Made by a program: the position numbers and the translations under genes
Shown: one piece after another, positions 34,682 to 47,579 of the stretch
Numbering within the stretch: the stretch's first letter is position 1
How the letters are laid out: every line of letters begins with the position of its first letter
NCBI GenBank assembly: GCA_034670405.1
Contig: JAXDDX010000013.1
Location: 1,606,501 to 1,670,500 of the forward strand
DNA length: 64,000 nucleotides
Source: Hoplostethus atlanticus
Lineage: Eukaryota; Chordata; Actinopteri; Trachichthyiformes; Trachichthyidae
Reading direction: 5' to 3'
The notes under the pieces: generated by a model
The model's input: only the letters and a program-made list of their open reading frames with translations
Databases searched by the model: none
Told to the model about the DNA's origin: nothing

Positions 34682-37600
34682 GCTATTGGAATCCGATCAA
34701 CGTGACGCCGTAGAACTGATCCAGGTTCAGGGCTTCCCATAGACAACAAGTGTAGTATTGATCAATCCTACACAAAACATGCAATGAAACAAACTGCATC
34801 CATCATATCAGAGGTGGACATCCAGTCATCATGACCCAGCTCTAGGTTGGTGTGCGCTACATCCACATACCAGGAAGTAGCTGGGTGATTTTCTAACTGC
34901 AGTAGGTTAGTCAACACGTTATTCAGTGATTCTCTCACTTTGCTAACACATCACTTTGGTGTCAACAGGATGACTTTCTAAAGCCAGTGTAGTTTCACCC
35001 CCCCACCTCTCCCCCCTCCAGCTGAGCACTAGGAAGCACTAATTAATAAAAGGGTTAATATATGGGCTGACTGATACATCACCCTGACCCTGTAATTTCC
35101 ACTGTGCTGTCCTCCATTGAACCAGGTGTGAACGCTCCCGTTGCAGTGCCTGTAGTCAAGAGGGTGTTGGCCTGATATACCAGCATGTCCTGACAGGATG
35201 ACGTTGCGGTTTTGCACAGTGTGTGTGTCTGTGTGTGTATATGTGTAAATATGTGTACGAGATAAGACACATCTAAGCCAATCTTACCTTTTGCGTCTAA
35301 TACAAAAGCTTCCTGTTACCGGAGGCGACCGACATAAGTATCAAATAACTTGTGATAATGCCGAGATGAGTTTAATTGCTCTTCGCTTTAATGCTCACTG
35401 GGGGTTTTTAGCCGCCCTCCCCCCTCGCTATCATTTTCAAATTGCTTACCAGGCTTGAAATCGACGCCTTCATTTCATGCGCCGAAGTAAAAAGCACTCG
35501 TTTTAATTTCAGGTTAATTTGAGTTAAATGGTTGGCGGTCCTGGTGCACAGCAAGCAGAGAGCTGAGAATAATACAATCACCTGCTCATATCTGTGGCAG
35601 TCCATCTCTCAGCCACAGTTAAACTTCACGCCAAAGTGAACAGGGCAAGGAGGCAGCGCTGTGTTAATGGGTATTTAAGAGGAGGCCTATATAGCGTCTT
35701 TACAAGTTGTCCTATTGGGCGTGTGTCAGCTCTTTTGTCCACTTACTGTGAGTACCACTGTATTTTTTTGGTGCTGGGCTTACACCGAGCCAAATATTCC
35801 ATTAATAACAGCCCAATCAGAGTAAAAATGCTCCATGTAACCTTGAAATGGAATAGATGAATGATGTTTCAATACCAGTTCGACAACAAGAACAATCCAT
35901 GGGACACAATCCTACCCAATGGGGTCCGTGGTCTAATGCATCGATATTTGAACCCTTGCAATATTAGCAGCTAATAGCCACGTAAACATTTCAGCTAACT
36001 ACTTCCTTACTTCTTGTTCTTCTTCTTACTGTGCGTGTTCGTCCACTAAGAGTAGGTGACATCAAGTTTTTTCAGTAAACACACACATTATCAGATCACT
36101 TTATTTAGCGCTCATGTAAACAGTTAATTTGTCTCCGATTGGAAGTATTTTATTCTGAAAGAGAATGTAACCGTAAGCGTGTCCTGACCATATCGACTGA
36201 TTTATTTACTGTTTTTTTGTTTTTTTCCCTAAAGTCAGGTTGTAAAGCATGTCGGGGGAAACGCGGCCAACTTCCTCCAACGCTCAGAGCTGCTTCAGCT
36301 GTAACAATCAAAATTCCATTTTGTCTGTAGGGGAATCCATTTAACCACTGTTTTATGGTTGAAATTACAGTCTTGATTGCTCCGGAGTTCGCCTTGGGGA
36401 GAGCAGATGGTAGCTTAGAGTTTCCCCAGCGAGCTCTTGCCCTTGAGGGATGTGGAAGGCAAAGTCACCCCGCGTGGGAAAAACAGACCCCCTGCCCCCA
36501 CCCCCAAAACGATAAGCACCCATCTTGACCCGTTCATGGTGGAAAGGATACTCAAACGTTATCGGACGTGGAGAGAGGGCTGCCAGCATGCGGTAAGAGG
36601 CGAGCCGTTCTGTTACCTCCAGTGGAGATAACATAATAACAGGCTACCACCACACACACACGGGCCTCCCCATGCAGCTTCCTCCTCCTTTATCGTCTTT
36701 CACCCATTGTTGCAGAGCTAGCTCCCAGTGCTGCCGTGCCACTCACACAATGGTTTATTTTGGACCCGAAGTTTCGCTCACGGAGAATATATATTTGGAC
36801 AGAAGCCACATCTGCACTGCCTCGAGGGCGTTTCATCTCCCCTCCCCCTAACTAATAAGAGAGCACAAAAACAGCGAGAGGAGAAAGAGGAACAAAAATG
36901 TTTGTTTTGCGCTTCTATCTGGAGTCGCGCCGCTGAACGCCCATCTTGGCAAAATATCCGGTTTGTCCTCGGGTTACGGCCAGCCCAGGAGCGCACGAGA
37001 AAGGCAACTCGCTTTTCATCTCCTCCCCTCTATCATTGTTTCCTCTTGTTGCTTTTTATTACGTCTCTGTTGAAGTGAGATAAGGGTGTACCTGCAGATG
37101 AAATGAGACGGCCAGTCTGAGGCGGTTTTTTCGCCAGGGTGTGAGATGATATCGCTTCATTTATTGAACCCTGTTGTGTTCAGGGACCCGCGGCCTGTAT
37201 TTTCACATTAATCTCACACCACGCAGTCCTCTCGATGCAACGTCAACACCATCTTATTGGCTTGTCTCTAAAAAAAAAAGTCACAGGCCTGGATTTTGTG
37301 GCCTTATATTGTGGCATTCAACTGCACTGAAAAGCATCTGGTTTGGTTTGGCCGGATTGGTCAGTGGCCACACAGGTTTAATCCTTCCACCAGATGTAGT
37401 TTTCATGTTCGGCAGCTGTAGAAAAGGGAATAAATGGTTATTTGCTTAAATGTCTGCTGCTCATCTCTGGAGAGAAATGTGGAAAACCCACAGAAACCTG
37501 AGGAGTGTCCCGCCGCCGTGGCCCTGGGGATCAACTCGCACTCGTTCATTGACATTCTTCTGATACTGAAACCTGGCTGGGCACTCACCTCTTCTCAGAC

Positions 37601-40600
37601 TCCCTCTCCTCCACAACTAGTCATATACTACTACACTACTGTGTTCCACCCTTATTTCCCACTTCTCTTGTACATGATCATTGTTGACTGACAGAAATAT
37701 TGTCAGGGCATTGTGGCTCCAGGAATTTGAGTTTATTCTACTTTTGTCACTCTGGATAAGTGTCAGCCAGATGGCTAAAATGTATACGTGCTCTGCTTGC
37801 TTCACGAGGGACACGTCAGAGTTCATCTACTGTCTCAATCTCAGTATCATGGGAGCCTCAGTGCTGTTCACTTGACCTTTTGTATTTGGGATGTTCTGCT
37901 GAATGCATCCTCCCCTGCAGTCCAAAGCTGCTCAGGATAAATGAGAGTTTTCTGCACATATGCTCTCAAATGCACATTTGCTTCAAGTTTATTTTTATAT
38001 GATCATATTCAGTCTGAATGTGGACAGTCAATGATGCACATTAGCTTTTGAAAACTGCACATACAGTGTGACCTTGAACTGGAGTCCAGCCGACACCCTC
38101 GTATCTGTAACATTCTTGAGGATAACCTTTATTTATTGTATTGCCTTTTTATTGAATCGCTATCTACAGCCTACACTCTCCTTTTTGCTATTTCTATCTA
38201 CATCTATTCTCTTGATTTGCACATTTCTGACTTCTATTTTGCTTCACAATTTCACTGCATCTGCAATCTCATCTCATCTCATCTCTTGAGCGACATCAAG
38301 ACACGGTGCCCCTTTCCTGATTGGCTGAGGTCAGGTTTTATCCATTCACAACATGGCACCTGCCTCCAGCCGGTTGTCCACACCTCGCTCTTCCCACCGG
38401 GGGCCGCCTTGCAATTTAGTTTAGTCTTCCCAAAGATTCTCTTGATTGTTTTGGACGTGTGTGTGTGGGATGTTTTACCAAGGGAAGTCAGATATGCAGC
38501 AGTATACACACTTCATATTTTTAATCTTAAATGGTACCAAGTGGCGAGGGAATGTGTCGATGAATTGTGGGTTCGTGTTTCCAGCTATCAAACACTGACA
38601 CTGAAAGAACCATTGCTCTTTTTGCTTCTTATTTTTCCACTTCTGTCTTTCTTGAATAATAAACTCCGAGGTGGGCTCCTTTTTGTGTGTGTGTGTTATA
38701 TTTCTTTTCTTTCCTCTGAAATGGTCCGTCTCTCCAGGAATCATGAAAAGGAAATGAAAGGGTGTACGGTATCGCATGGGGAATAGGCTCGCAGACTTAG
38801 ACTTAAATGGAAGCGTTCCCTGTGTTCTCCAGTTGTTTTTCTTGCTAAGCCGTGTCAATCATAGGTACAGTCGTCCCAGAGGCCCTCCTCCTGTTGTTGC
38901 ACCGCGGTATGGAGGCTGGTAGGTGGGCACTCACTCAACTCTCTGTTGGGAAGAGCTGGTCTGAGCACACGGGTTCTACCATGTAGGTCGTCACACAACA
39001 TCACAGGGCAAAAGTGGACGATATTAAGAGACATTTTAAATTTGATGTATTTTGTTCTCATTCCACACTCCGTTTCAATCAAGTTTTGGGCTAGGCGTGT
39101 GGAAAAACGATGGAGAAATGGAAATATGAATTGTTAGATGTGGGAATATTCTGTCATCGTGTTCGGACCTTTTATTTATAGCGGTGTCATCAAATACCTC
39201 CAGTATCATCCAAGAAAATACATACTTTTATGCATATTGAGTGACTTAAAATACTTTAAAAAGAAAAAAAAAAGGAAAAATATCCGGGGATGCAACATGA
39301 ATTAGAACAGATGGATTGAGTTGTTGTTGTTTGGTGGAGGGGACCTCACTGTGGGTCCAAGAGTGGTTTGCAGATGGCATCAATTATATAGAGGTTCCCA
39401 ATTCACTGACCGGTTTAGCGGCGTGTCTCCTCATGTGTGGCACCATGTGTGTGTGGTATTTCCCTGTCAATTATGGTGGAGCTGAGAGATTTACCAAATA
39501 GAAAATATTTTGAGAGATTTATAGGGGGAATATAGGGGGAAATTAACAATGAAACCAAGCTAACAACACAAAGAAGGCAATTTATTTTTGAAGGCGTAAT
39601 CTCATTATTGAATTAGATTGTTTAGGAGACAGCCCTTTTTTTTTGCCCCCGGCGAAGGGAACAAAAACACCATCTGAATTAATTGTACTGTGGCCTATTG
39701 TGGAGCTGCAGGGTTTTGCTGGTAGCCAGAGGTATTTGTTTTGTACATTATCTCCCTAATTAGGCTGTGATTTCAAACAGGCCAGTCCCTTTAAGAAGAC
39801 AAAGGAAGACGATCTCGGGAGGAAGTCATTCCTCTCCCAGCCGTGCCTCTCTAATGCCTGCACCCAGGCTCGGAGCAAACTACAATACTCATGCACTCTG
39901 GCATCTCGAGAGCAGACCGCAGTGTTTTGTGTGGTATTTGATTGAATGCTAAATTCGCCCGGCCTCTATTTTCAACCCTAAAGGATGACGCAAGTAATAC
40001 AAAGAGACAGCATATTCCCTTTCGTCTCAAGTAGTTGCATTACCCACTGCAGTTCTGCTTTTACCAACAAATTGCCTCAAAATTACCCATGGTGCCAGTT
40101 TTTTTTTTTTCCTGCATCTAAAACTGTCTTATTGCTTAACATGGACGTGACGGTGACCAAAATGAGGTCGCTTTAAAGTCGTAAAACGTGAAAACAAAAG
40201 TGCACACTGCTCTGATTGTCAATTGAAGTGCCCACTAGCTGCAGTTATGGAGCTGGATTGCCATTCAGAGCTGGTATCCCATTACCAGCATGATTGTAGC
40301 TGGAGTAGGCGTGACCCGTACCACCACCACCAAATTTTGCAAGACTCTCAGGATAGAGCCGACTGTGGGAGGGGTGCAGAGGTGTGGAGAGGGCTTTCAG
40401 GTGATGTAACGCACCCTCTGGCAGCGAGAGTGGAGGTTTTCAGCTCTCGGGCAGCAGCTGGTCACGTTTCTAAAGGTGCAAATTCGCAGAATCGCATTAA
40501 CAAGTTCATTTCTGAGCTTTTTTTTTTGACTGGGAACTTATACATCCGATCAATAGTGTGTTTGGATAATGTTAGCTAGGTAACCATAGTATCTGGTCAG

Positions 40601-43600
40601 TTTCCTGTGTCACATTAAGTTGAAAGCAAATCTACCTTATCCTCGCTTTTATTCTAACATTACTGAATTGACCTCCGCCCACACCGCAACACATTTTCCC
40701 AGCTATTCCCCTTTTTTTTCTAGTCTGGCTGTTGCCATTTTTAGCACACTGCCAGTTGACCTCCATGAGGACCTACCAGCCCTCGGTCGCGGGGATATGT
40801 GAAGCCCCTCTGTCCAGGTGTGCGGTTCAGGTGTTTATTGGGAAGCAGGGTGGTTAAGTACCGCCATCAGGTGCCCTCAGGCTGCTACTGCTGTCCAGCC
40901 ACCCAGCAGTCACTCAACACAGACACAAAGGGCCTGGCTGACTCACCATTACTCGCTCTCTCTCAACTGCTCAGCGGCTACCGGCCATCTCATTTTAAGC
41001 CTTTTCCAGTCCTGATTATTCCACGTAGGTCTCTCTTGGGGTCGATCCCAGCCATGTAGTAATAACTTAGATAGGTTATAAATCATCTACAATTCACTAC
41101 TAGATTACCGTCCATGTTTTCGCGGCCGTTGGGCAGTATCATCGAGCAGTCGGACAATGTGAAAAAGCCATTTGCACCGCGGTCGCCGTTGCTTCTCTGG
41201 ATGCTGTGGACCTGGCTGCGCTCCTACCCGGCATGTCTGTGGTTCTTTTGATAGGTCTATGATCCCCGAAATTGTCCCAGAGTTGTCGGAGCTCTGAATG
41301 GGAGCGAGCCCGCAGCCAAGAAAACCCGGCATCAGCGGCCAAAAAAACTGCAATGGCCTAGCAGAAAGGCAGCGAGGGGCTGAATGGCACTCGGCTCTAA
41401 TTGCCAGCGGCTCGTTCTCGTGAGATAAAGCCAATCAAAAGGGAGGTAGAGCCGGTTTCTCTTCCCTTAAATGTTGGGACACCGCGGCAGGCCAAGACGT
41501 CTCTTTGTTGGGTGCCCCGTCTTGAAAAGGGGTCCGCTGACACAATAACCCACTGTCTAAGCGCTGGCTTTGTTCGTCCCCAGCCCATTGGATGAGCTCA
41601 GTCCGGTTGCCAGGTTGCTAGGTAGCGCAGGGCCAACGCACTCAAGAGGCTTTGGGGGTAAAAAAAAAAAAAAGGAGAATAGTCCAGCTGTTGAACAACA
41701 CATTTGGCATGGCGATGTGGGTCAGGGAGAGGTGGCGTATGGGCTGTACATGTGAGCAGATACGAGTCATTCCTAGGGAGGAATGCGGCGGAGAGGGGGA
41801 AGGCTGTGTCGGCCACAGCTCGGGGTCGGGGGTCACATTGTAGTGTGCTGATAAACACTGGGGGAGCCGCTCGGGAGATAAGCAGCTTTATAACTCTCTT
41901 CCCTATCCACCTGCCCTGTCATGCTTCTCCCCAACACGTACAGACTCAGATATACAGTATGACCTGGCTGCTCATTCCTCTATTTGGATTTATGACTGCG
42001 AGGGAGAGACGGTGGAAGAGAGACATCGAGTGAAAGGATGAAATATGAACTAAGAAAGCAGCAGGCTGTTGGATGCTACTCTCCCCCACCCCGTGTCCTT
42101 TTGTCTCCTGGCTTCTCATCCTCTGTTTTCTGCCCTGCGTGATATTTACCCGCTTGTGTGGCTTTCCGAGTCCCGCCTGCATTTGGATGACGAATGACGG
42201 GAAACAACATGGCAACCTCAGTGGCTCTGTTCTGCCTGCAGATGCAACCTCATCCGAGAGTCGCTCCTCAAACTGCTCCATCGCTATTCTCTCCGTTTGA
42301 ACGCTCCGGGTGTTTGGTTTTCGCTCCGTTTTGGGTCGGGTTTGCGGCTCGCTGTGCAAAAAAAACCCCATTAAGATGAGTAGGAAGAGGAAGTGTGCAA
42401 GCCAGCGCTGGGGTGAAAACAAGATTAGGGGTTAGACAAAACACAGGGCCACTTCCCCCAATGCTTCCTTCACACGGCACACAGCAGGCACCCCCTTATT
42501 ACTGCTGGTTTTGCAGGAATTGGGTTCATTACGGGAAAAGGCTGGACCCGGGAGAGGCTTTGCCGGTCTGAGCGCTCTAGCAGCCTCCTCCGCCAGCCTG
42601 CTCTAACTGCCTCTCTCTGGCTTGAGTTACAGCCACGCCGGTCTGCGGCTGACAGATGCAGATGTTAAACCCATCCCACGTCTGATCCTGAGACAGTCCT
42701 GCCCCGTGTGCTGCTATTACTCAACGTCATGTGTCGAGTTAAGAGGATGAGTGTCAGCTTGGACAGTTTGGGACAGTTGAACATTATAGTGCTCAACAGG
42801 CCAAGGTGGTATTTAGAGGTGCTCTTGTGTTGGGACAGCAAATGAAGCTTTCCCAATAGTGAGTGCATCAAATGATCAAATGAAGGTAATTGTTTTGCAG
42901 TAGGTCAGTACTATGTGGCATCAATGAGAGGTACTCGTAATACAGTTCTCAGTACTTGTATTGATTCTGGTATCGGTGCTCCTCTAGTGGTATTAATGTT
43001 GTTGACCAGTAGATAAGCACTTTGACCTAAGACCTTTTTATTTATTGCGATAAGGAAGGCAAGATTGCGCCCAGATGACTTTTCACTTGCACATCCTCGA
43101 TGCAGGGCGGTGACGTGGCGTCTGTTTGCAGTTAGTTAGTAGGTGTGCTGCCCTCTCCCTGGTCAAACACCAGAGAAAAAACAAACCGCTAACTTTGCTA
43201 AAGGGGCCGTAACGACAAGCTGCATACCCGTCATTCAGAGGAGGGCCAGAAGTGTTTAGAGAGCAGGCTTGAGCAAATACACAACAAGATAAAGACCCCC
43301 CCTGCCCAACAGGATGGTTCAGTCTGCTCTCTGTTTCCTGGGATGACAATGTTTAGACCCCGAGGTCACAGAAGAATACAAACAGAAAAACAGCAGTGGG
43401 TCATAGTCTCATGTGTTTGTTGTCTTTATGTGAACTTTATAAACCCATCTATACTTTTTAAATCCATTTGTGTATATTTGTATACATTCAGTACTTTATG
43501 GATGCCGAATTATACGATTTAACTACACATCCAGCATGTTAGCATGATGTAAAATCACTGTGTTCTGGTGGGAATGGAGGAGAGGGTTTCTACCTTTTTA

Positions 43601-46600
43601 GTTAAAGGTGGCGTCTTCGGTCTCTCAGTGTGCGTCAGCCTTCAAAAAATGTTTTTCTCCGTGGCTTTGTGGAACCAATCACGTGTGCAGAAATGTACCA
43701 AATAGCTAAATATTTATGAGGAATTGAAGGAAGAAAACACGGCAAATTTGGCAAATTGCATGGCAGAGCATAAACACAATGAGTTAATTCCATGTATTCA
43801 CACTGTTTCATCATGTTACCCCACAGGTCTCCGAGTCACTTAGTATTGCTTACCTGCAACTCTCGTCTTGCCTGCCTGCGCTTCAATGCTAAACGCTTTC
43901 AATAAATAATTGAGAAGTCATCCACGACTGGATGCTGGTCTGAATTGATAATGATTATTTTGCATGTTAAGTTGACAGGAAAAGTGCTGCTGTTGTTCAG
44001 ATTGATAAGATGATTCATTGTATTGGTGTTCAGCTGTCTAATGCTCTGGCGCTGATGGCAACTTGGTAAATTACCATTATGTCAGTTTGCTGCTAGCCTC
44101 TCTTAACCAATCCCATCGGTGTAATCTGCCTCCAAGGAGCTCGAGGTGGGTCGCAGTCAGCTCCGTTTCCTGGATTCATACAATAATCTGTTCCAGGGAA
44201 GCCAAACAGAATGATTGACAGTTATCGGTTTTTGGGTTGTTGTTTTTTTTTGCATGTGGCCCTTTCATTCTGTGTTTCAGATTCCCCCCGTGTTCTCCAA
44301 ACATGAGAACCGCTCTCTGGGATGGGGGCCGTGTGGTTTTCTGTCTGTGGTACTGGAGCGTAATGCACCATTTACACAGAGTAACCCCCCCCCCACCCCA
44401 CCCCGAAGCTACAAATACCTCCTCTGCCCTATCAACCCTGCGCACACACACACGCCCCCGGGCTTGTTACAGTGTTTTGTCGATCATACTGCTCCCTTCA
44501 GCCCCCACTGCGGAGGCTGCAGACCGGAGAACGAGTTTGGCACACCAGGAGTGAGCTGTTTCCCACAGACGTATCACAGCTCTGTCAGACAGTCAGACAG
44601 ACCAGACCTCTGCTGACCGGACCGGGCCTGCCCTCAGGCCTTTCGCTGTGTCTGACACACAGAGAGGAATGCTGATGCTGCTTTCGCTGGGTCAGCAATC
44701 ACAGTCGACCCCCTTTGCTGTTTGTTTGCCGAGAGCTCGTTCCTACCGTTGCACTCATGTAAAGCGAAACTCATTCTGAGGTCTGGCTGCGTGCTGATTA
44801 AAACATTATATCCTCACATGGAGTGAAAATGAGGGTCAACCAAAGTTTAAGGTTCAGAGCCCAAAAGTGCAACACTGTCACTTGGTAAACATTGATTTGG
44901 AAGAAAAGAGCTCCACAGGCCAATACAAGCTTTGCAGCATGAGAATGTCTTTGCACACAGTTTGACTCTCTTGTCCCCAAGAAACCCAAGAAACCCTCTC
45001 AGGAGAAAAACACTGTTGTGCAATATTTGGTCTTTAATTCAAATGAGAAGGCTACAGAGTGAGGTAAACCAGACCGGGCTTGACAGTGGTGATAAATACT
45101 GAATTCTGGGTTTGGGGAGAAGCTCGTAGAGGGTTTGTGTGTGTGTGTGTGTTTTGTTACTTTTTTGTACATTATTGTAAATGCAATGGCGACAGGTCTG
45201 TCAAGACCAGTTCACACCTCTTGAGGCTGTTAGATGAACGCTCACTCCCCTAGCCAGACCATAACACTGACCTTGGTCTGTAGTGTCGTATCAGTCAGCC
45301 TCCAGCTCCAGGGTGGATGCCCTCACTTTCATCCGGGCCATACCTGAGCCCGGTACCGCGCCTGTGTCTGAGCTGACTGCCACTCCTGATTAAAAGACAG
45401 TGGGCATCAGCGTGATCCCCCACCCGCGCCAGTAAACGGTCTCTCTCTAATGTATCTTCTTAATGAAGTCACTGTGCCGGGCCGAGTGGCAGGTGATTAA
45501 TACACACAAGTCATTAAGCCTGCTGTGTTAGAGTGCAGTCTCTGGCGGAGGTGCCCTTTGCTTGTTTAGAAATAAATCTGAGGACTAAGTGGACAGGGCA
45601 CTGGCAGGCTAACAAGGCAGCACTCATGTTCAAGTTGGATCTTGACTGGCTCCTCTGAGGAGTTACTAAGATCAAGTTCTTAGGAGGGGATGTTAAACAT
45701 TTGAGGCAGGCAATTATTGGCTCAAACCAAGTCTATGCCCACTAAAAGCCATTAATATTGCTTTTAGGACCGTTTAGTGTATATTGAAGTCATGGAGTAG
45801 ACTAGATCCTGCATTGTTGTCCAACCTTACTGTGCACACACACCACCAGTAACTCAAGAAACCAGTCGCTGGAAGTCCATCAGACTACTGCTACTGGCCT
45901 CATTTCCTCTTTAGTCAAGTTGGCTGCAGCTGAACTTTTAGGTGACATCAGCCATCAGCAGCCATTCCCTTTCTAACATGCTGTATGTACATCTAGCAAT
46001 AGGCTAGCTCAAACTGGCCATCACACGGCCACACAGGCTGAACATGACACATAATCCTCATTCTCACTATTGCATGGAAGCTCCTCCATAAGATAAGGGC
46101 TGCCACTTTGAGAGGGGCATGCCCATGCAGCGACGTCAAGGAGTCAGGCTGCTGTTGTGCAGACTAAACATCAGATGCACTCAAATTCACGCTGCCAGGG
46201 ATGGCGCTTAAGAATGATAGATGGCGGATCGTTTTCCTCCTCCCCCCCCGAAAGCAGCGAGTTTCCAACCACAACAGACATTCCAGACGGTCCGCTCCAG
46301 ATGCAGCTTCTTAAATTCACGTTCTGCAGCGTAGCCGGTTATTGAGGCCTGAGCAGACCCGGGCGCTTGTTTCACTGGAAAGTAAACACTCTTGTGAGGC
46401 CGCCCCCCCGACACGCTGTCTTATTGTAAACAGGAAGCAGAGAGGATTCTGGACGCCGGGCTGCTTCTTTCCCCCCCATACACTCATTTTCTTTTAAATC
46501 TGATTTGCTTGGTGTGTGTCATCGCTTTATCAGAGAGCCCTCAGCCAGTGGGTACATGCACCAACATTGTTTCCTGGGGCCCCCCTGTGGTTCCTCTGAT

Positions 46601-47547
46601 GTAGTTGACTAATTGGACTGCATGTTAAAGTCTTTACCTTTAGCTGTATTTTTGTAGACATTTTTGGACCTTTCCGAATGATTAACAGTCAAAACATTGC
46701 TCATTCATCATCCCGCTCCCTTTATTTATTTCCAGAGTCCAAGGTGAGGAATTAGCCTGAAAAAATACATACACACACACACGATTTGATGATGTCAGAA
46801 ACAAAAGCACCCCTTATATGGTTGCACACAGATCTCCCCATTCCTTTATTTGGAGTAGAAGAAATGCAAGTATTACAGGGCAAGATCGGCTGCATCTCCA
46901 TCCAAAACAAATGTTCCCAATTCCTGATTTCTGGCAGCTAGCGCATAGCGAAATGTTTAGTCACTGCACATTTCACTCGGCGTTGACAGACACAGACTGA
47001 CTTCTGTTTAAGTTTCATCATTTCAACTGTTCACTATCCCACATATTGCGAGTTCTTCTTCCTGGACTGTGGGCCCGGCCGACTTTACATCCTACAGGAC
47101 AGCATTTCAAGGGGTGCGTGGCCACGTCGATGCATGCTAGGAGGCAGAGGAGAGCTCTAGCATTAGGCTCAGGATGAGGGAGAGTTGAAAAAGAAAGGAG
47201 CTGACATTTTCCCCAAGGACGACTGATAAACCGTATAACAGGAAATGCCTCGCAAATGACTGCATTCCTTGTTAACCTTGTAGGGCTATTTTTTACCCCT
47301 AGACGACCTGCTGAGTTGGCAGCTTTTGTTCAGCGTGCATTGCGCTCCTATGGAAGTCTCTGGCTCTCTTCACCACGCAGCCGTCCATCCTGATGTCAAG
47401 CTCTGTTTACTCAGCGCATCTACAGGAAGGGGAGGCCGAGCGCATACGTCTCGATAAAACCGAGACGTAAAGTTGGAGGCTTTCCCAGGCAAAGTGCAAA
47501 ATCTCACTGGATAGTGAAGGCCAACTCCCCATTTAAAGGGATGTCTG

Positions 47548-47579
<32 letters not shown>

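Noticed and set aside
38136-38786. 216-codon + strand open frame, hydrophobic
   Set aside because: T-rich DNA gives Leu/Phe/Ile-rich translation; no conserved motif or coherent membrane-protein pattern was recognised.
41642-41858. Small open frames near a poly-A run in the PAWR intron
   Set aside because: Short, repeat-adjacent, no resemblance to known proteins.
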